Below, piece by piece: positions 57,365 through 64,000 of a DNA stretch of 64,000 nucleotides. Below the pieces are notes generated by a model, which did not search any database, was not told the DNA's origin, and worked only from the letters and a program-made list of their open reading frames with translations. Both the position numbers and the translations under genes were made by a program. How positions within the stretch are numbered: the first letter of the stretch is position 1; every line of letters starts with the position of its first letter. Source of the stretch: Pseudomonas hamedanensis (GTDB taxonomy: Bacteria > Pseudomonadota > Gammaproteobacteria > Pseudomonadales > Pseudomonadaceae); assembly GCF_014268595.2 (NCBI RefSeq), contig NZ_CP077091.1, forward strand, positions 3,622,001 through 3,686,000, in the 5' to 3' direction.

Positions 57365-58819
57365 TTAGCTCGGTCGATAAACGCGCACATTGGCATGCCC
57401 CTCACTGAGCAAATGGTGAGCATGCAGGCGACTCATCACGCCTTTGTCGCAATACAGCAGGTACTGGCGAGTAGGGTCCAGTTCCTTGAAACGTGCGTTC
57501 ACTGCATAGAACGGCATCGTCTGTACTTCTATGCCAGCGAGTTCCAGCGGGTCATCCTCGGCGGCATCCGGGTGGCGGATGTCGATCACGATCTGACCGG
57601 CCAGCGCTTCGCTGACTTCTTCAATCTGCAAATCCTGGCCCAATTCGTCGATCACCCGATCGATCGGCACCAGCTTGGCGTTGGCGAGCGCACGCTCGAG
57701 CACCGCCATGTCGAATTCTTTTTCTTCATGCTCGACGCGACCGCGCTTGGCGGCGGTCTTTGGGTTGACCGAAATCACCCCGCAGTATTCCGGCATGTGC
57801 CGGGCGAAATCGGCGGTGCCGATCTCGTTGGCCGTGTCGATGATGTCCTGCTTGTGCGCGACGATCAGCGGACGCAGGACCAGTTTGTCGGTCACGCAGT
57901 CGATCACCGACAGGTTCGGCAGCGTCTGGCTCGACACCTGGGAAATCGCCTCGCCAGTGACCAGCGCATCGATGTGCAAGCGTTCGGCAATCTCGGACGA
58001 GGCGCGCAACATCATACGCTTCAAAACCACGCCCATATGACTGTTATCGACTTTGCCGAGGATTTCGCCCAGCACTTCCTCGAACGGCACACTGACAAAT
58101 AGCACGCGTTGCGAGCTGCCGTACTTCTTCCAGATGAAATGCGCGACTTCCATCACGCCCAATTCATGGGCGCGCCCGCCCAGATTGAAGAAGCAGAAAT
58201 GCGCCATCAGGCCGCGACGCATGATCTGGTAGGCCGCCACGGTGGAGTCAAACCCACCGGACATCAGCACCAGCGTCTGCTCCAGCGCACCGAGCGGGTA
58301 GCCGCCGATGCCGTTGTGCTGGCTGTGGATCACGAACAACCGTTTGTCGCGAACTTCGATACGGACTTCGATTTGCGGCGCCTTGAGGTCGATTCCGGCA
58401 GCGCCACACTCGCGACGCAACTTGCTGCCGACGTACTTTTCGACGTCCATCGAGCTGAAAGGATGCTTGCCCGCACGCTTGCAGCGCACCGAGAAAATCT
58501 TCCCGGCCAGCGCATCGCCATAGTGCTGTTTGCACTTTTCGGTGATGTCGTCGAAGTCGCCCAGCGGGTACTCGTCGATCTGCAGAAAATGCGCAATGCC
58601 CGGCATGCAGGTCAGGCGCTCGCCCATCTCTTTCAAGGCTTTGGGGTCGGTAACGCGGGTTTCCAGTTCGAGATTGTCCCACACACCGCTCACCACCACG
58701 GCCGGGTCCAGGTCACGGAGCACGGTGCGGATGTTCTTGGCCAACTGGCGGATGAACTTCGTCCGGACAGGTCGGCTTTTGATGGTGATCTCGGGGAAGA
58801 CTTTTACGATTAGTTTCAT
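57365..58819 (-). CDS. thiI: tRNA 4-thiouridine synthase / thiamine sulfurtransferase ThiI
   Basis: A 484-residue enzyme. The N-terminal ferredoxin-like and THUMP domains span residues ~1-165, the PP-loop ATPase motif [12 protein letters not shown] is near residue 180, and a C-terminal rhodanese domain spans ~400-484. The two sulfur-relay cysteines, Cys346 (MPEYCGV) and Cys457 (YLLYCDKG), correspond to E. coli Cys344 and Cys456. It makes s4U8 in tRNA and supplies sulfur for the thiamine thiazole. Start is the ATG giving MKLIVKV; the ribosome site is weak. Confidence 0.96.
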   Translation of the reverse strand: MKLIVKVFPEITIKSRPVRTKFIRQLAKNIRTVLRDLDPAVVVSGVWDNLELETRVTDPKALKEMGERLTCMPGIAHFLQIDEYPLGDFDDITEKCKQHYGDALAGKIFSVRCKRAGKHPFSSMDVEKYVGSKLRRECGAAGIDLKAPQIEVRIEVRDKRLFVIHSQHNGIGGYPLGALEQTLVLMSGGFDSTVAAYQIMRRGLMAHFCFFNLGGRAHELGVMEVAHFIWKKYGSSQRVLFVSVPFEEVLGEILGKVDNSHMGVVLKRMMLRASSEIAERLHIDALVTGEAISQVSSQTLPNLSVIDCVTDKLVLRPLIVAHKQDIIDTANEIGTADFARHMPEYCGVISVNPKTAAKRGRVEHEEKEFDMAVLERALANAKLVPIDRVIDELGQDLQIEEVSEALAGQIVIDIRHPDAAEDDPLELAGIEVQTMPFYAVNARFKELDPTRQYLLYCDKGVMSRLHAHHLLSEGHANVRVYRPS

Positions 58820-58916
58820 GAAAACAGCGCGCGAACGGCCAGCCGAAAAAGGGGGGCGCGGATTATAGCGGAAATTGCTCAAGGTTTAACCAGTTAATGT
58901 GCAGAAGGTTTTGCTC

Positions 58917-58931
58917 GCACCAAAACGGGTC
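58917..58931 (+). promoter_or_regulatory. possible NtrC-binding site upstream of glnA
   Basis: GCACCAAAACGGGTC matches 8 of the 10 defined positions of GCACC-N5-GGTGC and is ~145 bp before the predicted sigma54 start. A second, weaker half-match (TTGCACC...GGGGTGAA) is at 58987-59006. Confidence 0.55.
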
Positions 58932-59035
58932 ATTTTCGATTGAAGACGCTACATTAGAGGGCGAGATTTTCCGCAATCCAGCGCTTTGCACCTTAATAGG
59001 GGTGAATTTGGGGCAAAAAACCCATGCTGGGGCAC

Positions 59036-59051
59036 TGGCATGCAATTTGCT
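59036..59051 (+). promoter_or_regulatory. sigma54 promoter of glnA
   Basis: TGGCATGCAATTTGCT has TGGCA at -24, TTGCT at -12 and GG-N10-GC spacing. The predicted start is near 59062, giving an ~87-nt leader to the glnA ATG. Confidence 0.88.
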
Positions 59052-59148
59052 CCCTTGTGAGGCAGGTTGCCTTGGCAGAGTATTCGCGCCGGCATCACCC
59101 ACATTTAAGGGCATCCACTACCAAGCCCTAAGCCACCCGGAGGACAGT

Positions 59149-60555
59149 ATGTCGAAGACGGTTCAACTCATCAAAGATCATGACGTCAAGTGGATTGATC
59201 TGCGCTTCACGGACACCAAAGGCACTCAGCACCACGTGACCATGCCGGCTCGCGATGCGCTGGATGAAGACTTCTTCGAAGTCGGCAAAATGTTCGACGG
59301 CTCCTCCATCGCTGGCTGGAAAGGCATCGAAGCCTCCGACATGATCCTCATGCCGGTTGACGAAACCGCCGTTCTCGACCCGTTCACCGAAGACGCCACC
59401 CTGATCCTGGTGTGCGACATCATCGAACCTTCGAGCATGCAAGGCTACGACCGCGACCCACGTGCGATCGCCAAGCGCGCCGAAGAACACCTCAAAGCCA
59501 CCGGTATCGGTGACACCGTGTTCGCAGGTCCAGAGCCTGAGTTCTTCATCTTTGACTCGGTGAAATTCAAGTCGGACATCTCCGGCTCGATGTTCAAGAT
59601 CTACTCCGAGCAAGGTTCGTGGATGTCCGACCAGGACGTCGAAGGTGGCAACAAAGGCCACCGTCCAGGCGTCAAGGGCGGCTACTTCCCGGTTCCGCCG
59701 TTCGACCATGACCACGAAATCCGTACCTCCATGTGCAACGCGCTGGAAGAAATGGGCCTGACCGTCGAAGTTCACCACCACGAAGTGGCGACCGCCGGCC
59801 AGAACGAAATCGGCGTCAAGTTCAACACCCTGGTGAAGAAAGCCGACGAAACCCAGACCCTCAAGTACGTTGTGCACAACGTTGCTGACGCTTACGGCCG
59901 CACCGCGACCTTCATGCCGAAGCCACTGTACGGCGACAACGGCTCGGGCATGCACGTACACATGTCGATCTGGAAAGACGGCAAGAACACCTTCGCTGGC
60001 GAAGGCTATGCCGGTCTGTCCGATACCGCGCTGTACTTCATCGGCGGCATCATCAAGCACGGTAAGGCCCTGAACGGCTTCACCAACCCGGCGACCAACT
60101 CCTACAAGCGTCTGGTACCAGGCTTCGAAGCACCGGTCATGCTGGCCTACTCGGCTCGCAACCGTTCCGCTTCGATCCGTATTCCTTACGTGTCGAGCCC
60201 GAAAGCCCGCCGTATCGAAGCACGTTTCCCGGATCCGGCAGCCAACCCGTACCTGGCCTTCGCAGCACTGCTGATGGCCGGTCTGGACGGTATCCAGAAC
60301 AAGATCCACCCAGGCGACGCTGCTGACAAAAACCTGTACGACCTGCCGCCTGAAGAGGCGAAAGAGATCCCACAAGTTTGCGGCAGCCTGAAAGAAGCCC
60401 TGGAAGAGCTGGACAAGGGCCGCGCGTTCCTGACCAAGGGCGGCGTGTTCTCCGACGACTTCATCGACGCTTACATCGCGCTGAAATCGGAAGAAGAAAT
60501 CAAGGTTCGCACCTTCGTACACCCACTGGAATATGAGCTGTACTACAGCTGCTGA
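59149..60555 (+). CDS. glnA: glutamine synthetase type I
   Basis: A 468-residue dodecameric enzyme that assimilates ammonia by making glutamine from glutamate. Metal- and ATP-binding motifs include FDGSSIAGW near residue 50, [11 protein letters not shown], and [14 protein letters not shown]. The adenylylation Tyr is residue 397 in NLYDLPPEE, so activity is under GlnE control. The start is the ATG preceded by GGAGG; a longer frame to 58897 covers the promoter. Followed by a strong terminator. Confidence 0.98.
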   Translation: MSKTVQLIKDHDVKWIDLRFTDTKGTQHHVTMPARDALDEDFFEVGKMFDGSSIAGWKGIEASDMILMPVDETAVLDPFTEDATLILVCDIIEPSSMQGYDRDPRAIAKRAEEHLKATGIGDTVFAGPEPEFFIFDSVKFKSDISGSMFKIYSEQGSWMSDQDVEGGNKGHRPGVKGGYFPVPPFDHDHEIRTSMCNALEEMGLTVEVHHHEVATAGQNEIGVKFNTLVKKADETQTLKYVVHNVADAYGRTATFMPKPLYGDNGSGMHVHMSIWKDGKNTFAGEGYAGLSDTALYFIGGIIKHGKALNGFTNPATNSYKRLVPGFEAPVMLAYSARNRSASIRIPYVSSPKARRIEARFPDPAANPYLAFAALLMAGLDGIQNKIHPGDAADKNLYDLPPEEAKEIPQVCGSLKEALEELDKGRAFLTKGGVFSDDFIDAYIALKSEEEIKVRTFVHPLEYELYYSC

Positions 60556-60584
60556 TCCGGTAGCGCTGCGTAACGCAGCGTGAC

Positions 60585-60617
60585 AAAAAGAGGCCTTCTT
60601 CGGAAGGCCTTTTTTAT
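60585..60617 (+). terminator. intrinsic terminator after glnA
   Basis: AGGCCTTC and GAAGGCCT form an 8-bp stem closed by a TTCG tetraloop, followed by a T-run. Confidence 0.94.
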
Positions 60618-60645
60618 TGCCCGGATTTTATGGCCAACCAAGCCC

Positions 60646-60738
60646 CCTGTAGGAGTGAGCCTGCTCGCGATCGCGGTGGGCCATTGAAAAAGCTGGCGAC
60701 TGACACGACGCCATCGCGAGCAGGCTCACTCCTACAGG
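60646..60738. repeat. REPIN, TGTAGGAGTGAGCCTGCTCG variant
   Basis: Arms CCTGTAGGAGTGAGCCTGCT and complement, between glnA and the DUF4124 pair. Confidence 0.86.
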
Positions 60739-60839
60739 GGATTTGTGGCGGCTGAATGATTCTGGATATGTTCCCAGTTGGGCCAACCGCCGCACCTGGC
60801 CTATGCTGCTATCCATCGTTTCCAACCCCGGTCGATTTC

Positions 60840-61352
60840 ATGGGTCGCACCTTGCTCTTCCTTCTGCTGCTGACCGCCCTGCCCGCCGTCGCGCAGATCT
60901 ACAAGTACACCGACGCCAACGGCAATACCGCGTACAGCAATCAGCCGCCGGACGGCGTGCAGGCACAACCGGTCGAGCTGCCGCCGCTCAATCGGGTCGA
61001 GCCGCAAACGCCGGCTGCGGCACCTGCGCCCGCCGCCGCCGAGCGCCAGGCGCCGCGCAATGCCTATGAGATTCTCGAGCTGGCCGGCCTGCCCGGCGAT
61101 GAAGCCCTGCGCGCCAACAACGGCACCTTCACCGTCACTGTACTGATCAAGCCGCGCCTGCAACCGCCGCATCAGCTAAGGCTGGTACTCGACGAACAAC
61201 CCTATGGCCAGCCAAGCAATGTGCCGGTTCTGCAATTGGTGAATATTGATCGCGGCGAGCATCGACTGGCCGTACAGGTGATCGACGGGCAAACCGTCAT
61301 CCAGCAGAGCGCGCCCGCCGTCTTCACCGTGCAGCGGGTGCATACGCCATGA
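60840..61352 (+). CDS. DUF4124 periplasmic protein, first of pair
   Basis: A 170-residue exported protein. Signal peptide at residues 1-18 (LLFLLLLTALPAVAQ), then the DUF4124 motif IYKYTDANGNTAYSNQPP, a Pro/Ala-rich linker and a C-terminal beta-rich Ig-like part (LRLVLDEQPYG...VQVIDGQTV). The start chosen is the ATG at the signal peptide. It overlaps the next gene by ATGA. Function unknown. Confidence 0.88.
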   Translation: MGRTLLFLLLLTALPAVAQIYKYTDANGNTAYSNQPPDGVQAQPVELPPLNRVEPQTPAAAPAPAAAERQAPRNAYEILELAGLPGDEALRANNGTFTVTVLIKPRLQPPHQLRLVLDEQPYGQPSNVPVLQLVNIDRGEHRLAVQVIDGQTVIQQSAPAVFTVQRVHTP

Positions 61353-61963
61353 GGGTTTTATGGCTGGTCCTCTGCTGCCTGGCCCTGCCCGCTACGGCGC
61401 AAGTCTTCACCTACGTCGACGCCCAAGGCAATCGTGTCTACACCGATCAGCCGCGAGCCAACGCCCAGCGGGTGCCGATCGCGACCAGTAATAGCATGTC
61501 GGCGCCAACCGCCACTGCGCCGAGCGCCCCGGCCAGAAAACCAGCGCAACAGCCGCCGTTCCACTACGACATGCTGCGCATTCTGATCCCCGAACCCGAC
61601 GCGACGATTCGCAACAGCGCCGGGGAACTGATCGTCAGCGTCACCAGCGAACCCGGCCTGCAGAGCGGTCATCGCTATCGCCTGCTGCTGGACGGCAAAA
61701 GTACCGGTGAGCCTGGACTCAGCCCGGTGTTCCCGCTGGCCAACATCGATCGTGGCAGTCATAACCTCTCGATCGAAATTCTCGACGCCCAGGGGCGGAC
61801 GATCGAGCGCACGGCCAACCAGCCTTTCCACATGCTGCGTATCTCCCTGGCGCAGAAACGCCAGGTCAAACCCTGCGTTGCCGATGACTATGGCGTGCGT
61901 CCCGAATGCCCGCTGAAAGACAAACCGCCCGAGCCGAAAAACCCCTTCCTGCGTTTCTTCTAA
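61349..61963 (+). CDS. DUF4124 periplasmic protein, second of pair
   Basis: A 204-residue paralogue of the preceding gene: signal peptide to ~residue 17, VFTYVDAQGNRVYTDQPRA (DUF4124), linker, and the same C-terminal Ig-like part (YRLLLDGKSTGEPG...IEILDAQGRTIERT). The tail is Lys/Pro-rich with two Cys. The tandem duplication lies between glnA and ntrBC, a position conserved in many pseudomonads. Confidence 0.88.
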   Translation: MRVLWLVLCCLALPATAQVFTYVDAQGNRVYTDQPRANAQRVPIATSNSMSAPTATAPSAPARKPAQQPPFHYDMLRILIPEPDATIRNSAGELIVSVTSEPGLQSGHRYRLLLDGKSTGEPGLSPVFPLANIDRGSHNLSIEILDAQGRTIERTANQPFHMLRISLAQKRQVKPCVADDYGVRPECPLKDKPPEPKNPFLRFF

Positions 61964-61979
61964 CGCCTTTGTGCATTGC

Positions 61980-61995
61980 GCACTATATTGGTGCA
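61980..61995 (+). promoter_or_regulatory. NtrC-binding site upstream of ntrB
   Basis: GCACTATATTGGTGCA matches every defined position of the NtrC consensus GCACYAWWWTGGTGCA. It lies ~160 bp upstream of the predicted sigma54 start of ntrB, a normal enhancer distance. Confidence 0.85.
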
Positions 61996-62121
61996 ACAAC
62001 TCGCAGCGTACTCATATCCCAACCCATTTTGGTTCGAAACTTCCCGCTTGAGCTGGCTCCGTGCCATACAAACGCGCGTCAAACGCCTGTTTCAGGCGCC
62101 GAACGCTTCTTTTCGGAGCCT

Positions 62122-62137
62122 TGGTTTGGTTTTTGCA
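62122..62137 (+). promoter_or_regulatory. probable sigma54 promoter of ntrBC
   Basis: TGGTTTGGTTTTTGCA keeps the GG-N10-GC core and the TTGCA -12 element; the -24 element is TGGT rather than TGGC. Predicted start near 62148, 46 nt before the ntrB ATG. Confidence 0.68.
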
Positions 62138-62193
62138 TTTTCCTTTTATCAGCGCTTTGTTCTCGCGCACGCCTTGCTCCAAAAGGGGTCCAG

Positions 62194-63279
62194 ATGACCA
62201 TAAGCGACGCAATCCACCGTTTGCTGCTCGACAACCTGACCACGGCGACCATCCTGCTCGATGCCGAACTGCGCCTTGAGTACATGAACCCGGCGGCAGA
62301 AATGCTCCTGGCCGTGAGCGGCCAGCGCAGCCACGGACAATTCATCAGCGAGCTGTTTACCGAATCCCCCGAGGCGCTCAATTCTCTGCGCCAGGCCGTG
62401 GAGCAGGCGCACCCGTTCACCAAGCGCGAAGCGATGCTCACTGCCCTTACCGGACAGACCCTGACGGTGGATTACGCGGTAACGCCGATCCTGAGTAACG
62501 GCGCGACTTTGCTGCTGCTGGAAGTTCATCCCCGGGACCGCTTGCTGCGCATCACCAAAGAAGAGGCGCAACTGTCCAAGCAGGAAACCAGCAAGATGCT
62601 GGTGCGCGGCCTCGCCCACGAAATCAAGAATCCGCTCGGCGGCATCCGTGGCGCCGCGCAACTGCTGGCCCGCGAGCTGCCGGAAGAAAGCCTGCGCGAC
62701 TACACCAACGTGATCATCGAAGAGGCCGACCGTCTGCGCAATCTGGTCGACCGCATGCTCGGCTCGAACAAACTGCCGTCATTGGCAATGTGCAACGTCC
62801 ACGAAGTGCTGGAGCGCGTCTGCCATCTGGTCGAAGCCGAAAGCCAAGGCTGCATCACCCTGGTGCGCGATTACGATCCAAGCATTCCCGACGTATTGAT
62901 CGACCGCGAACAGATGATCCAGGCCGTTTTGAATATCGTGCGCAACGCCATGCAGGCGATCAGCAGCCAGAACGAACTGCGCCTGGGCCGCATCAGTCTG
63001 CGCACCCGCGCCATGCGCCAGTTCACCATTGGCCACATCCGCCATCGTCTGGTGACCAAGATCGAGATTATCGACAACGGCCCGGGCATCCCGGCGGAAC
63101 TGCAGGAAACCATTTTCTTTCCGATGGTCAGCGGTCGTCCGGACGGTACCGGGCTGGGCCTGGCCATTACCCAGAACATCATCAGTCAGCACCAGGGCCT
63201 GATCGAGTGTGAGAGCCATCCAGGCCACACCACCTTCTCGATCTTTCTGCCACTGGAACAAGGAGCCACATCGACATGA
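62194..63279 (+). CDS. ntrB: nitrogen regulation sensor kinase NtrB (GlnL)
   Basis: A 361-residue cytosolic histidine kinase/phosphatase controlled by PII. PAS domain at residues ~10-110, H-box GLAHEIKNPLGGIRGAAQ with the phospho-His near residue 143, N-box NIVRNAMQAI, and ATP-lid motifs DNGPGIP and GTGLGLAI. The start is the ATG after AGGGG; a longer frame to 61906 runs into the DUF4124 gene. Coupled to ntrC by ATGA. Confidence 0.97.
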   Translation: MTISDAIHRLLLDNLTTATILLDAELRLEYMNPAAEMLLAVSGQRSHGQFISELFTESPEALNSLRQAVEQAHPFTKREAMLTALTGQTLTVDYAVTPILSNGATLLLLEVHPRDRLLRITKEEAQLSKQETSKMLVRGLAHEIKNPLGGIRGAAQLLARELPEESLRDYTNVIIEEADRLRNLVDRMLGSNKLPSLAMCNVHEVLERVCHLVEAESQGCITLVRDYDPSIPDVLIDREQMIQAVLNIVRNAMQAISSQNELRLGRISLRTRAMRQFTIGHIRHRLVTKIEIIDNGPGIPAELQETIFFPMVSGRPDGTGLGLAITQNIISQHQGLIECESHPGHTTFSIFLPLEQGATST

Positions 63280-64000
63280 GCCGTAGTGAAACCGTGTGGA
63301 TCGTCGATGACGACCGTTCTATCCGTTGGGTTCTGGAAAAGGCCTTGCAGCAGGAAGGCATGACCACCCAGAGTTTCGACAGCGCCGACGGCGTGATGAG
63401 TCGCCTGGCCCGGCAGCAGCCGGACGTGATTATTTCCGACATTCGCATGCCGGGTGCCAGTGGCCTGGACCTGCTGGCGCGGATCCGCGAGCAGCATCCA
63501 CGGTTGCCGGTGATTATCATGACCGCGCACTCCGATCTGGACAGCGCTGTCGCTTCCTATCAGGGCGGCGCCTTCGAATACCTGCCCAAGCCCTTCGACG
63601 TGGATGAAGCGGTGTCGCTGGTCAAACGCGCCAACCAGCACGCGCAGGAGCAGCAAGGCCTGGAAGTCGTGCCCGCGCTGACCCGCACCCCGGAGATCAT
63701 CGGCGAAGCGCCGGCGATGCAGGAAGTGTTTCGCGCCATCGGCCGCTTGAGCCACTCCAACATTACCGTGCTGATCAACGGCGAATCCGGCACCGGTAAA
63801 GAACTGGTTGCCCACGCCCTGCATCGTCACAGCCCGCGCGCGGCCTCGCCGTTCATCGCGCTGAACATGGCGGCGATTCCCAAGGACTTGATGGAGTCGG
63901 AGCTGTTCGGCCACGAGAAAGGCGCGTTCACCGGCGCGGCAAATCTGCGCCGCGGACGCTTCGAACAGGCTGACGGCGGCACGCTGTTCCTCGACGAAAT
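63276..64000 (+). CDS. ntrC: nitrogen regulation response regulator NtrC, 3' end missing
   Basis: First 241 residues of a sigma54 activator, cut by the right edge. Receiver domain at residues ~5-118, with acidic pocket VDDDRS and phospho-acceptor Asp55 in [12 protein letters not shown]+ domain from ~140, with Walker A GESGTGKE near 168 and the sigma54-contact loop [13 protein letters not shown] near 212. ATG overlaps the ntrB stop. It would activate the sigma54 promoters seen at glnA and ntrB. Confidence 0.97.
   Translation, partial: MSRSETVWIVDDDRSIRWVLEKALQQEGMTTQSFDSADGVMSRLARQQPDVIISDIRMPGASGLDLLARIREQHPRLPVIIMTAHSDLDSAVASYQGGAFEYLPKPFDVDEAVSLVKRANQHAQEQQGLEVVPALTRTPEIIGEAPAMQEVFRAIGRLSHSNITVLINGESGTGKELVAHALHRHSPRAASPFIALNMAAIPKDLMESELFGHEKGAFTGAANLRRGRFEQADGGTLFLDE

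Noticed and set aside
1..64000. CRISPR array, tRNA, rRNA or prophage
   Set aside because: No regularly spaced identical direct repeats, no tRNA-like cloverleaf near IS or gene ends that I could defend, and no phage structural or integrase genes were seen. The repeats present are inverted REP/REPIN type.

Overview
The window is a contiguous, gene-dense, GC-rich chromosomal segment of a fluorescent Pseudomonas (P. fluorescens group is the best guess). This rests on gene order and content: phaC1-Z-C2-D/FI, then ubiE-ubiJ-ubiB-hisI-hisE-tatABC-rsmE, an McpQ-type chemoreceptor, a polar amino-acid ABC transporter, opgGH, a complete hut locus, fbp, glgP, typA, thiI, glnA and ntrBC. It also rests on about 20 REP/REPIN-type inverted repeats of several families placed between genes. 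No rRNA, tRNA, CRISPR array, prophage or integrative element was recognised. The only mobile element is one intact IS3-family insertion sequence.

Layout. 1-6975: medium-chain-length polyhydroxyalkanoate (PHA) cluster with two class II synthases (phaC1 cut by the left edge), depolymerase, TetR-type regulator phaD, and convergent phasins phaI-phaF, followed by a PHA-granule-associated small protein gene. 7130-13238: one tightly packed + strand run for ubiquinone synthesis (ubiE, ubiJ, ubiB), histidine synthesis steps 2/3 (hisE, hisI), Tat export (tatABC) and 16S rRNA methylation (rsmE). 13474-18121: HBM-type chemoreceptor and, on the opposite strand, a polar amino-acid ABC transporter. 18340-19562: IS3-family element inserted inside a REP repeat. 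19584-25686: opgG-opgH (osmoregulated periplasmic glucans), dtd and a proline iminopeptidase.

25928-40828 is the histidine utilisation region. A nine-gene - strand run hutU-hutT-hutX-hutW-hutV-hutH1-hutH2-hutI-hutG, a hutC-hutD pair, and divergent hutF together encode uptake of histidine/urocanate and the five-step route histidine -> urocanate -> imidazolonepropionate -> formiminoglutamate -> formylglutamate -> glutamate. Upstream of hutU there is a sigma54-type promoter whose predicted start lies inside a HutC operator, and a second HutC-type operator lies between hutC and hutF. One of the two histidase paralogues has lost exactly the Ala-Ser-Gly triad that forms the MIO cofactor.

40977-55132 holds a lipocalin, a small lipoprotein, an amino-acid type dCACHE chemoreceptor, a Phd/YefM-RelE/ParE toxin-antitoxin pair, a DUF924 protein, fbp, an uncharacterised DUF2339-DUF3999 membrane-protein pair, glycogen phosphorylase and a YkgJ-type Cys-cluster protein. 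55405-64000 holds typA, thiI and the nitrogen-control block glnA - two DUF4124 proteins - ntrB - ntrC (cut by the right edge), with sigma54 promoters and NtrC boxes visible upstream of glnA and ntrB.

Most of the window is well-understood core genome. The parts that most deserve a second look are the MIO-less histidase paralogue, the sigma54/HutC overlap, the IS-in-REP insertion with its -1 frameshift signal, the low-complexity insertion in OpgG, and the DUF2339/DUF3999 pair. I did not find a clearly new multi-gene system.
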